Assembly: GCF_016864575.1 (NCBI RefSeq)
Contig: NZ_CP044125.1
Location: 3,578,001 to 3,642,000, forward strand
DNA length: 64,000 bases
Source of the DNA: Rhizobium sp. BG4
GTDB taxonomy: Bacteria; Pseudomonadota; Alphaproteobacteria; Rhizobiales; Rhizobiaceae
Direction of reading: 5' to 3'
Part shown: positions 8,866 to 16,679 of the stretch, one piece after another
Layout: every line of letters starts with the position of its first letter
Position numbering within the stretch: position 1 is the stretch's first letter
Notes under the pieces: model-generated
Told to the model about the DNA's origin: nothing
Seen by the model: only the letters and a program-made list of their open reading frames with translations
Database searches by the model: none
Position numbers and translations under genes: made by a program

Positions 8866-9318
8866 ATGAAGTTCGTCGTTTTTCAGCGCCTGGTTTGCCT
8901 TTTGGCTGTGCTCGGGATCATGCTTGGTCCCGTGAGCGTTGCTATGGCTGAAAGTGCGATGGCTTCATCGAACGGTATGACGATGTCAGCTAGTGACGTT
9001 ACTGAAACGCACATTCAAGACGGCATGCTGATGACGTCGTCGGCTGTTGCCGGGGAGCAAGCTAACGTCGACGAGATGCCCTGCTGCCCGAAGGCCAAGC
9101 CTGTTGCGCCAGGGTGCCAGAAGAACTGCCCGTTGGCTCTCATCTGCGCATCGATGATCCTGGTCCATCCCCTGCACGGGGTTGGGGAACGGGCCGCATA
9201 TCCGCTAGTCGTCCGTTACTCGCTTCTGCACGACGATGAAGCACCGTCCGCCGAAGTGAAACCTCCAGCCCGCCCACCTCGGGCCAACTACATCGCAAAT
9301 TTAGACCGCTGGCCCTGA
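8866..9318 (+). CDS. Secreted Cys/Met-rich small protein at the head of the cus-like operon
   Basis: A 150-residue protein with a signal peptide (MKFVVFQRLVCLLAVLGIML, cleavage after AMA). The mature part has methionines (MTMSASD, GMLMTSS) and a cysteine cluster (EMPCCPKAK, then CQKNCPLALIC), followed by a proline-rich tail (PPARPPRANY). It resembles the other small secreted copper-region proteins here. The start at 8866 is chosen because the signal peptide begins there; the 71 upstream in-frame codons overlap copZ antisense. It leads into the FixH-like, CusB and CusA genes on the same strand, so it probably handles periplasmic copper. Function not shown. Confidence 0.55.
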   Translation: MKFVVFQRLVCLLAVLGIMLGPVSVAMAESAMASSNGMTMSASDVTETHIQDGMLMTSSAVAGEQANVDEMPCCPKAKPVAPGCQKNCPLALICASMILVHPLHGVGERAAYPLVVRYSLLHDDEAPSAEVKPPARPPRANYIANLDRWP

Positions 9319-9376
9319 TAGGCTGGTATCCAAATCTCATGGCGAGGCTCTGCCCGCCAGCAAATGATGTAGTCAA

Positions 9377-9781
9377 ATGAAGAAAATCTACGTTTCAACG
9401 CGAGCAATTCTCGCGGCAATCACTCTTGCTACCATCCCTTTCTCGACCGTACACGCGGCTCCGCAGGACTACGAGTTCCAGCTCCTCTCCTCGGAAGTTA
9501 AACAAGGGCCGACGGCGGAAGTCTCGGTACGCCTGATCGACAAGCGAACCGGGGAGCCTGTCTCGGATGCCGTCATCTTCACGACCCGTATGGATATGGC
9601 TCCTGAGGGGATGGAGATGATGACCACACCCGTTGAAGAGCTTCCGGCTCCGCAGCCGGGCACGTACAAGTTTAAGACAAACCTCAGTATGCAGGGCGGT
9701 TGGCGCTTTCAGCTGGGCGCGAAAGTGCAGGGCGAGGGCGCTACCGTTCAAGGTGAAGTCGTCGTGAAGGCCGTCCCTTGA
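9377..9781 (+). CDS. FixH/YtkA-like periplasmic protein
   Basis: A 134-residue protein with a signal peptide (LAAITLATIPFSTVHA) and an Ig-like domain typical of FixH/YtkA proteins (FQLLSSEVKQGPTAEVSVRL ... PGTYKFKTNLSMQGGWRFQL). A run of methionines (TRMDMAPEGMEMM) could bind copper. Its stop codon overlaps the start of the CusB-type adaptor gene (TTGA), indicating translational coupling. Such proteins are frequent companions of copper RND pumps, where a periplasmic copper-binding role similar to CusF is a reasonable inference; no CusF gene is present. Confidence 0.75.
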   Translation: MKKIYVSTRAILAAITLATIPFSTVHAAPQDYEFQLLSSEVKQGPTAEVSVRLIDKRTGEPVSDAVIFTTRMDMAPEGMEMMTTPVEELPAPQPGTYKFKTNLSMQGGWRFQLGAKVQGEGATVQGEVVVKAVP

Positions 9782-11217
9782 AGAGGGTCACATGGCTGGT
9801 TGCCGTTACCTCCTTCGCCGTATTCGGCGGGGGAGCGTACTTGGCTGGTGCCAATGGAGTTGGCCAGCAATACCTCAACAACATCCTTGGGAAGGCAGCC
9901 GATGCCGAACCCCTTCCGCCGGTAGGTGCGGGCGCGATCATCTATTACCGCGATCCTGATGGCAAAGCCCAATATTCTCACGGCCCCAGGAAAACGTCCG
10001 ATGGCCGCGATTTCATTGCTGTCCGCCAGAGCGCCGACATAAGCTTCGACGCATCAGGTGTGGTCGCGCCTACTTCTGCAGCTGCCGCGCAAAACCCAAA
10101 GGTAGGCGCGACGTCAGAGCCGGAGCGGAAGGTCCTTTATTACCGCAACCCGATGGGTCTTCCGGACACCTCGAAGGAACCGAAGAAGGATTCGATGGGG
10201 ATGGACTACATTCCTGTCTACGAAGGAGAGCAGGCGGAAACCTCGACGGTCAAGGTCTCGCTCGGCAAGCTGCAGCGGACTGGCGTGAAGACAGCCCTGG
10301 CAGAGATGATGCCGATCTCTCGGAAGGTCCGCGTTCCGGGTGTCGTCGGCTGGGATGAGCGGCTGGTCAGCGTCGTCTCGATGCGCACGGACAGCTTCAT
10401 CGATGCCGTTGCGAACGTGACCACTGGAGATCGTATCGCGAAAGGGCAGAAGCTCTTCAGCTTTTACTCCCAGGAGATTGCCACCGCCGGAGCTGAATAT
10501 GCTGCCGGTAGAGGTGGAAGGGGAACTGCAGCAGGCTCCGCGCTTCGCCTGAAAAACCTCGGCGTCCCCCAGGAGGCAATCGAGCAAATCGCAGCGCAAG
10601 GTCAGGTCCCGGCGAGCATCGACTATGCTTCGCCGCGTGAAGGCATCGTTCTGGAGCGAATGGCAACAACGGGCATGATGGCCAAACCTGGTGATCAGCT
10701 GTTTCGTGTTGCCGATCCATCAGTGGTCTGGGTTGTGGCTGAGGTTCCGGAATACGATATCGGCTCGGTCAAGATCGGGTCCCCGGTCACCGTCACAGTG
10801 AGAAGCCTGCCGGGGCAAAAGTTCAGCGGTAACGTCAGCCTGATTTATCCTGAGGTCGAGCAGCAGACCCGGACGACGAAAATCCGCATTGAGCTGCCTA
10901 ATCCTCAAGGCAAGCTCTTTGCGAACATGTACGCCGATGTCGACATCGAAGCGGGTGCCCCGTCTCCCGTGTTGAGCGTGGATTCCAGCGCGGTGATAGA
11001 TACGGGCGACCGCCAGGTGGTGTTCGTTGACAAGGGCGAAGGCCGCTTCGAGCCAAGGGACGTGACGCTCGGGGTTCGCGGCGATGAACGGAGCCAGATC
11101 ACCAAGGGTATCGCTCCAGGCGACCGCGTCGTGATCGCAGCTAACTTCCTTCTGGATGCTGAGAGCAACCTGAACTCGGCTCTGAGTGCGATGACACCTC
11201 AGGAGGCAAAGCCATGA
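9778..11217 (+). CDS. cusB: CusB-like periplasmic adaptor of a heavy-metal RND pump
   Basis: A 479-residue membrane-fusion protein that would link the CusA-type inner-membrane pump to an outer-membrane channel. An N-terminal signal anchor is followed by two heavy-metal-binding segments: a diverged one at about residues 55-85 (YYRDPDGKAQYSHGP) and a canonical one at about 118-146 (YYRNPMGLPDTS then DSMGMDYIPVYE). The barrel-sandwich and beta-barrel domains follow. The start is TTG at 9778, overlapping the previous stop; an AAGG ribosome site lies upstream. The end overlaps the CusA gene by ATGA. No outer-membrane CusC-type gene is present here. Confidence 0.88.
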   Translation: MKRVTWLVAVTSFAVFGGGAYLAGANGVGQQYLNNILGKAADAEPLPPVGAGAIIYYRDPDGKAQYSHGPRKTSDGRDFIAVRQSADISFDASGVVAPTSAAAAQNPKVGATSEPERKVLYYRNPMGLPDTSKEPKKDSMGMDYIPVYEGEQAETSTVKVSLGKLQRTGVKTALAEMMPISRKVRVPGVVGWDERLVSVVSMRTDSFIDAVANVTTGDRIAKGQKLFSFYSQEIATAGAEYAAGRGGRGTAAGSALRLKNLGVPQEAIEQIAAQGQVPASIDYASPREGIVLERMATTGMMAKPGDQLFRVADPSVVWVVAEVPEYDIGSVKIGSPVTVTVRSLPGQKFSGNVSLIYPEVEQQTRTTKIRIELPNPQGKLFANMYADVDIEAGAPSPVLSVDSSAVIDTGDRQVVFVDKGEGRFEPRDVTLGVRGDERSQITKGIAPGDRVVIAANFLLDAESNLNSALSAMTPQEAKP

Positions 11218-14200
11218 TCTCGCGAATTATTTCGTGGTCAGCTCACAACCTGGTGCTGATCATCGTTGGGGCGGCTCTCGCCGTCGGCGGGGGCATCTTT
11301 GCCTTGCGTTCGCTTCCCTTGGACGCCATCCCCGATCTCTCCGACATCCAAGTCATCGTTTACACAGAGTATCCTGGCCAGGCACCGCAGGTCGTTGAAG
11401 ATCAGGTGACCTATCCTCTGACGACGTCGATGCTAACGGTGCCAAAATCCAAAGTCGTCCGAGGATTCTCGTTCTTTGGTGTCTCGTTCGTATACGTGAT
11501 CTTCGAGGATGGCACGGACCCCTACTGGGCCCGAAGCCGCGTCCTCGAATATCTGAACGCGGCTGCCAGCCGATTGCCTCAAGGCGTGTCGCCAACGCTT
11601 GGACCTGACGCAACAGGCGTCGGCTGGGTTTATCAGTACGCCGTTCTGGCGAAAAACCTCAGCCTCGCGGAACTGCGTTCGCTTCAGGACTGGGTGGTAA
11701 GGTTCGGGGTCTCAAAATCGGAAGGCGTTGCGGAGGTTGCCAGCGTCGGCGGTTTCGTCAAGCAATATTCGATTGTGGTCGATCCCTCGCGTCTTAAGGC
11801 TCAGGGGGTGTCGCTGATGGACATCTCGAATGCTGTAAAGGCGAGCAATACGGACGTCGGCGGCCGGACAATTGAGCTTTCTGAGTTCGAATTCATGGTT
11901 CGCGGTCGCGGCTACCTTAAAGGCGTCAGCGACATTCAGAACATTGTCCTGAAGACCAGTGGCGGCGTACCTTTGCGCCTGGCCGACGTCGCGAAAGTCG
12001 AACTTGTCCCCGATGAACGACGCGGTATCACTGAGCTTAATGGCGAAGGCGAAGTCGCAAGCGGGATCGTTTTGCAACGGTTCGGGGCCAATGCACTGAC
12101 TGTGATCGACAACGCGAAGAGAAGCTTGGAGGGCTTGAAAGGCAGCCTGCCTGCAGGAACCGAGATCGTCCCTGTCTATGACCGCTCGACGTTGATCGAA
12201 GCTGCCATTGAGACGTTGAAGGGCACTCTGGTCGAAGAATCGATAGTGGTTGCACTGGTGACCATAGCCTTCCTCTTGCATGTCCGCAGTGCGCTTGTGG
12301 CAATCATCATGCTGCCCGTTGGCATTCTCATCGCCTTCATCGCGATGAAGCTGCTGGGCATCGGCGCGAACATCATGAGCCTTGGCGGGATCGCGATTGC
12401 TATCGGTGCGATGATCGACGCTGCAATCGTCATGATCGAGAACGCACACAAACATCTTGAGCGAGCGCCGCCTGGCAAGCCGAGAGTCGAAATATTGGTC
12501 GAGGCGGCGAGCGAGGTCGGACCGGCGCTGTTCTTCAGTTTGTTGATCATTACCGTGTCGTTCCTACCCATCTTCACTCTGGAGTCTCAGGAAGGTCGTT
12601 TGTTTGGGCCTCTGGCGTTTACCAAGACGTTCTCCATGGCGGCAGCCGCTTTCCTATCCGTGACCTTGGTGCCCGCGCTGATGGTGATCTTCGTCAGGGG
12701 CCGTATCGTACCCGAGCATAAGAATCCTCTGAACAGGTTTCTGATCTGGGTTTACAGGCCAATCATCTCAGGCGTGTTGAAGGTGAAAACAGTGACCATA
12801 CTGTTGGCGATCATCGTCCTAGCAGCGACGATCTGGCCGGTGCAGCACATTGGTAGCGAGTTCATGCCGAACCTCGATGAGGGAACGCTGATGTATATGC
12901 CGACCACGCTGCCCGGTATTTCCGTCACCAAGGCGGCGGAACTGATGCAGACCCAGGATCGTATCATCAAGTCGTTCCCTGAAGTGGAGAGCGTATTCGG
13001 CAAGGCCGGGCGTGCGCTTACGGCGACCGATCCTGCCCCAACAGAGATGTTCGAAACGATCATCACGCTGAAGCCGAAGTCTGAGTGGCGGCCGGGCGTG
13101 ACGACCGAGAGCTTGAAGCAGGAAATGGATTCCGCCCTTCAATTTCCAGGGGTTTCCAATGCATGGACAATGCCAATCCGCGCCCGCATCGATATGCTCT
13201 CGACAGGCATCAGAACGCCGGTCGGCGTGAAGGTCTATGGGACCGATCTTGGCGAAATGGAAAAGGTCGCCCGCCAAATTGAACAGGTGTTGAAAACGAT
13301 ACCCGGTACGTCAAGCGCCTATGCGGAGCGGGTGATCGGCGGCTACTACCTGGACATCGTGCCTGACAGGATTGCGCTTGGCCGCTATGGGCTAACAATC
13401 GATGATGTGCAGAAAGTGATCGGTACTGCGCTGGGTTCGGAAACCGTGACATCGACGGTCGAAGGCAGGGAGAGATATGGTGTAGCTATCCGTTACCCCC
13501 GCTGGATGCGAAGCGACCCGCAGTCGATTGCACGAGATGTGCAGGTTGCTCTACCCGGCGGCGGTACAGTTCCGCTAGGCGAGGTCGCCGAGGTAAGGCT
13601 CAGCAGGGGTGCGACCACAATCAGAACTGAAAACGGTCAGCTTGCAGTCTACATTTTCGTCGACATCTCCAACCGTGATCTCGGCGGTTACGTTGCAGAG
13701 GCGCAGGCGGCAGTTGCCAAGAGTGTGACCATGCCTTCCGGCTATTCAGTCGCATGGAGCGGGCAATTCGAATACCTGCAGCGTGCCAAAGCGCGTCTGG
13801 CGGTCGTCGTTCCGTTGACGCTGGCGTTGATCTTCCTGCTTTTGTACCTCAACTTCAAGGCGCTAACAGAGACGCTCATTGTCATGCTGTCCCTGCCGTT
13901 TGCGTTGGTGGGCGGCATCTGGTTGATGTGGTGGCTGGGTTTCAACGCCTCGGTTGCAGTGGCTGTAGGGTTCATAGCCTTGGCAGGCGTCGCCGCCGAA
14001 ACCGGAGTCATCATGTTGATCTATTTGGATCACGCGATGAAGGAGCAGAAGGCCGTATGCGCGGCTGATCACCGTGCATTCACAAGGACTGACCTCAATC
14101 GGGCTATTATGATTGGTGCTGTGGAGCGAGTTCGACCGAAGATGATGACTGTGGTTGCCATCATGGCGGGCCTGGTGCCGATTCTTTGGAGGACGGGAAC

Positions 14201-14399
14201 TGGTTCCGAGATCATGCAAAGGATCGCAGTACCGATGATCGGAGGCATGATCTCGTCGACACTTCTAACATTGATCGTCATTCCGGCCGTCTACGGCATA
14301 GTCAAGGGATGGAGGCTTGAGAAGGGCTCCTCGCAAGGCGACGTGGATGCGGACGCCAGCGACGCTGAAGAATTTTACCTGGAAGGAAAGCGAGCATGA
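11214..14399 (+). CDS. cusA: CusA/CzcA-family heavy-metal efflux RND pump
   Basis: A 1061-residue inner-membrane proton-driven pump of the HME-RND family, full length. The first membrane helix is followed by the family signature PLDAIPDLSDIQV; helix-4 residues GAMIDAAIVMIENAHKHLE carry the aspartate and glutamate expected for proton relay. Two repeats of six helices flank large periplasmic loops containing methionines. Copper or silver is the most likely substrate because of the CopA, CopZ and CusB-type neighbours. It is coupled by four-base overlaps to CusB upstream and DUF411 downstream. Confidence 0.92.
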   Translation: MISRIISWSAHNLVLIIVGAALAVGGGIFALRSLPLDAIPDLSDIQVIVYTEYPGQAPQVVEDQVTYPLTTSMLTVPKSKVVRGFSFFGVSFVYVIFEDGTDPYWARSRVLEYLNAAASRLPQGVSPTLGPDATGVGWVYQYAVLAKNLSLAELRSLQDWVVRFGVSKSEGVAEVASVGGFVKQYSIVVDPSRLKAQGVSLMDISNAVKASNTDVGGRTIELSEFEFMVRGRGYLKGVSDIQNIVLKTSGGVPLRLADVAKVELVPDERRGITELNGEGEVASGIVLQRFGANALTVIDNAKRSLEGLKGSLPAGTEIVPVYDRSTLIEAAIETLKGTLVEESIVVALVTIAFLLHVRSALVAIIMLPVGILIAFIAMKLLGIGANIMSLGGIAIAIGAMIDAAIVMIENAHKHLERAPPGKPRVEILVEAASEVGPALFFSLLIITVSFLPIFTLESQEGRLFGPLAFTKTFSMAAAAFLSVTLVPALMVIFVRGRIVPEHKNPLNRFLIWVYRPIISGVLKVKTVTILLAIIVLAATIWPVQHIGSEFMPNLDEGTLMYMPTTLPGISVTKAAELMQTQDRIIKSFPEVESVFGKAGRALTATDPAPTEMFETIITLKPKSEWRPGVTTESLKQEMDSALQFPGVSNAWTMPIRARIDMLSTGIRTPVGVKVYGTDLGEMEKVARQIEQVLKTIPGTSSAYAERVIGGYYLDIVPDRIALGRYGLTIDDVQKVIGTALGSETVTSTVEGRERYGVAIRYPRWMRSDPQSIARDVQVALPGGGTVPLGEVAEVRLSRGATTIRTENGQLAVYIFVDISNRDLGGYVAEAQAAVAKSVTMPSGYSVAWSGQFEYLQRAKARLAVVVPLTLALIFLLLYLNFKALTETLIVMLSLPFALVGGIWLMWWLGFNASVAVAVGFIALAGVAAETGVIMLIYLDHAMKEQKAVCAADHRAFTRTDLNRAIMIGAVERVRPKMMTVVAIMAGLVPILWRTGTGSEIMQRIAVPMIGGMISSTLLTLIVIPAVYGIVKGWRLEKGSSQGDVDADASDAEEFYLEGKRA

Positions 14400-14848
14400 A
14401 CAGGAGAAGCTTCATTTGTCTGGCAGTAACGGGGTTGGCGGTGTTCGCCGCCCGGTCCGCCATCGCTTCTCAAAAGCAGATGGACGTCTACAAGGACCCG
14501 ACGTGCGGATGCTGCGGAGCCTGGGCGGCGGCGATGGCAGATGCCGACTTCAACGTGATCGTCCACGATGTCGACGATCTGGCCTCGGTCAAGACGAAAT
14601 ACGGCATACCTGCCGGATTGCAGGGGTGCCATACGGCGGTCGTTGGGGACTACGTCTTTGAAGGTCATGTACCACTGGAGGCCGTCGAAAAGGTCCTTTC
14701 CGAGAAGCCGTCCATCGCTGGGCTTGCCGTTCCCGGTATGCCTGCCGGGTCGCTCGGGATGGGAGATAATCCCAACGCTTCCTACGAAGTTTACAGCCTT
14801 GGCAAGCAGGGGGCTGTCCCAGCTATCTACATGAAGATCGGCGCTTAG
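14396..14848 (+). CDS. DUF411 metal-binding periplasmic protein
   Basis: A 150-residue protein with an export leader (MNRRSFICLAVTGLAVFAAR, containing RR) and the DUF411 signature VYKDPTCGCCGAW, a CxCC cluster followed later by GCHTA. DUF411 proteins accompany copper and silver pumps and are thought to bind the metal in the periplasm. It is the last gene of the operon and overlaps the pump gene by four bases. Confidence 0.88.
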   Translation: MNRRSFICLAVTGLAVFAARSAIASQKQMDVYKDPTCGCCGAWAAAMADADFNVIVHDVDDLASVKTKYGIPAGLQGCHTAVVGDYVFEGHVPLEAVEKVLSEKPSIAGLAVPGMPAGSLGMGDNPNASYEVYSLGKQGAVPAIYMKIGA

Positions 14849-15024
14849 TTCATAAGCGCGTCAAGTCCAACCGCGATCATCGCAAGGGTGAAGGCAATCC
14901 CGGCGATGATCGCGATCTGTTTGTTGGCCGCCAGCTTCACCCGGTGACGGACGCGCCTGGGAGGCCGCTGCTTATAAGGCTGGCGCAGTTGCGGACTGTT
15001 CCGCTGATGGCGCTTTCGACCCAC
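14845..15024 (-). CDS. Possible small basic tail-anchored membrane protein
   Basis: The 332-base gap between the DUF411 gene and the HEPN gene holds a minus-strand frame of 59 codons starting at a GTG. It opens with a very basic stretch (GRKRHQRNSPQLRQ, then RPPRRVRHRVK) and ends in one hydrophobic helix (IAIIAGIAFTLAMIAVGL). The basic-then-hydrophobic layout looks like a real small membrane protein rather than chance, but no clear ribosome site is visible and the frame is open upstream without a better start. It ends inside the stop region of the DUF411 gene. Identity unknown. Confidence 0.35.
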   Translation of the reverse strand: MGRKRHQRNSPQLRQPYKQRPPRRVRHRVKLAANKQIAIIAGIAFTLAMIAVGLDALMN

Positions 15025-15180
15025 CTGAGACCTCTGCTGCTCAATTTTCGCGCCGACTGTACCACGGTGGGCGGCTAATTTCTGATATTGCTGTGGAGCG
15101 GACGCGTTCGATGCCTTCTTACGATTGAACAGCTATCGTCGAGCTGACATCGATGGCAAACCAACCGATGGAGCTTCCCG

Positions 15181-16212
15181 ATGCTGACCGACGTCTTTGT
15201 CAATCGATACGACGGCACGATGATCTGGACTTCATACGGAGAGAATGCTCGTCGCTTCATGGTCCAGGCGACCAAGATGGTCACCGAGCAGCTTTTTCCT
15301 TTCTACATCAACGGCGAAATCAACAAACCGGCGAAAGAAAGCCTGGAACGTATTCATAATAAGCTTGCCATGGAGATCGGCATTGACCCTCTATCTCCGC
15401 TTTTTCTGGGCAGCTATCGGCACACAATCGCGGACGTCCTGAAGAATTTCCTGCAACGTGAGTTCGAAGATGGCTTCGATCCCGACGTTTACATAAAGCG
15501 CCGGATCAGCCTGGTGGAGTTAGCCTTCAGGGAATACGGCGATCAGGTGCAGGCCGCCAATAGAGCGCTGCCAGGCAAGGTGTCTGACGTTGAATATGGC
15601 GTCGGACTGGCAGGGCTCGCCAAGTCGCTGAAATTGCCTGAGTTTACCAAGGAGTTTCTTTCCAAGCAGAACGAGGCGCTTAATCAGCGATGGGCAGCGA
15701 ACTTTGACGAACTGAACGAGCGGTTTCGGCAGGCAAAATTCCCACTGTCGTATCACAATGGGTTCGTACAGCTTTCGAGCGACGCGCTGGTGGACAAGAC
15801 GATTGAGAAGCCTTTCTGGGAGCTTGTTGCTGACGTCAGGTGGGAAAATGTCCAGAATGATATGCTGAGAGCGGTTGATCAAAGAGACACTGGCGACCGA
15901 GACGCTTCACTATCGGCAGCAAGGGCATTGGAAAGCACCATCAAGATCATTTCCGGGATGAACAACTGGACTCATGGAAAGGAAAACGGTGCGTCCAGCT
16001 ATATCGACAACTTGGTCAGCCAAAAGAATGGCCGCTTTATCGACGTATGGGAGGGCGAGATTCTGAAGGCTTTCTTCTCCAAAGTCAGAAATCCGCTGGG
16101 GCATGGACCGGGTGATGAGCCGATGCCTGCGCTGACTTTTGAGCAGACTAGCTGGGCCATAGAGACCTGCATGTCCTGGATCAAATCGCTGGTCTCCAGG
16201 ATCAAGCACTGA
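15181..16212 (+). CDS. AbiJ-like protein with C-terminal HEPN-type domain
   Basis: A 343-residue soluble protein. The N-terminal region (MLTDVFVNRYDG ... RIHNKLAMEIGIDPLSP) resembles the AbiJ N-terminal domain found in abortive-infection proteins. The C-terminal half is helical and carries R303-N-P-L-G-H308, which fits the RX4-6H signature of HEPN ribonucleases, in the usual context of a conserved RNxxxHG segment. HEPN proteins commonly cut RNA after phage infection. It stands alone on the plus strand between the copper operon and small secreted protein genes; no antitoxin is adjacent. The name rests on motif and layout, not alignment. Confidence 0.6.
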   Translation: MLTDVFVNRYDGTMIWTSYGENARRFMVQATKMVTEQLFPFYINGEINKPAKESLERIHNKLAMEIGIDPLSPLFLGSYRHTIADVLKNFLQREFEDGFDPDVYIKRRISLVELAFREYGDQVQAANRALPGKVSDVEYGVGLAGLAKSLKLPEFTKEFLSKQNEALNQRWAANFDELNERFRQAKFPLSYHNGFVQLSSDALVDKTIEKPFWELVADVRWENVQNDMLRAVDQRDTGDRDASLSAARALESTIKIISGMNNWTHGKENGASSYIDNLVSQKNGRFIDVWEGEILKAFFSKVRNPLGHGPGDEPMPALTFEQTSWAIETCMSWIKSLVSRIKH

Positions 16213-16305
16213 TCGCGAGAAGATTACCACCGTTGGAATGTCAACAGATTGCCTTGTTCCTGTTGTTGTTGACGTTTCCGGTATGGGGCACCATCATGCT
16301 GGTCG

Positions 16306-16638
16306 TTGAAGCGGGCTGATTCATTGCGGCATTTTTTGAAGCTATTGCTGATCATCAGTATGCTGGGAGGGGTCTTGGTCCTTCCTTGCAGTGAAACTGC
16401 GTCTGCTTCTCCTCAATCCTCCGTAGTGATCGCGCTGATGTCTCCAGTTCATCATGACCACGATCATTCGCCAGCAGACGCGAGGCAGGCTTCGCATTGT
16501 AAACTGGACGCAGGGCTGCTGAAAACGGAAACACTGCTGGCGCAATCGCGCGAGTGTAGCGAAGCCTATGGACAAGACGCGTATTCGGCGGCGGTCGGGC
16601 TGTCTGCTGAGGTGGAGCACCGCCCGCCGATCATCTGA
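16306..16638 (+). CDS. Small secreted His/Cys protein (DUF2946/CopL-like)
   Basis: A protein of about 110 residues with a hydrophobic leader (HFLKLLLIISMLGGVLVLPC). The mature part has a histidine cluster (MSPVHHDHDHSP), isolated cysteines (SHCKLD, RECSEA) and ends VEHRPPII. The tail matches that of the gene at 4942. The start is uncertain: TTG at 16306 gives a complete signal peptide, while the first ATG (16360) would cut into it. It lies just upstream of an L,D-transpeptidase lipoprotein gene on the same strand. Confidence 0.45.
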   Translation: MKRADSLRHFLKLLLIISMLGGVLVLPCSETASASPQSSVVIALMSPVHHDHDHSPADARQASHCKLDAGLLKTETLLAQSRECSEAYGQDAYSAAVGLSAEVEHRPPII

Positions 16639-16679
16639 AGTATTTGGACCTGGGTCGATTTACTGTCAGAGGATTCATC

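Noticed and set aside
16233..16319. 28-residue hydrophobic ORF (TTG start) between the HEPN gene and the small secreted protein gene
   Set aside because: Looks like a membrane peptide, but has a TTG start, no ribosome site and overlaps the next gene; too short to support.
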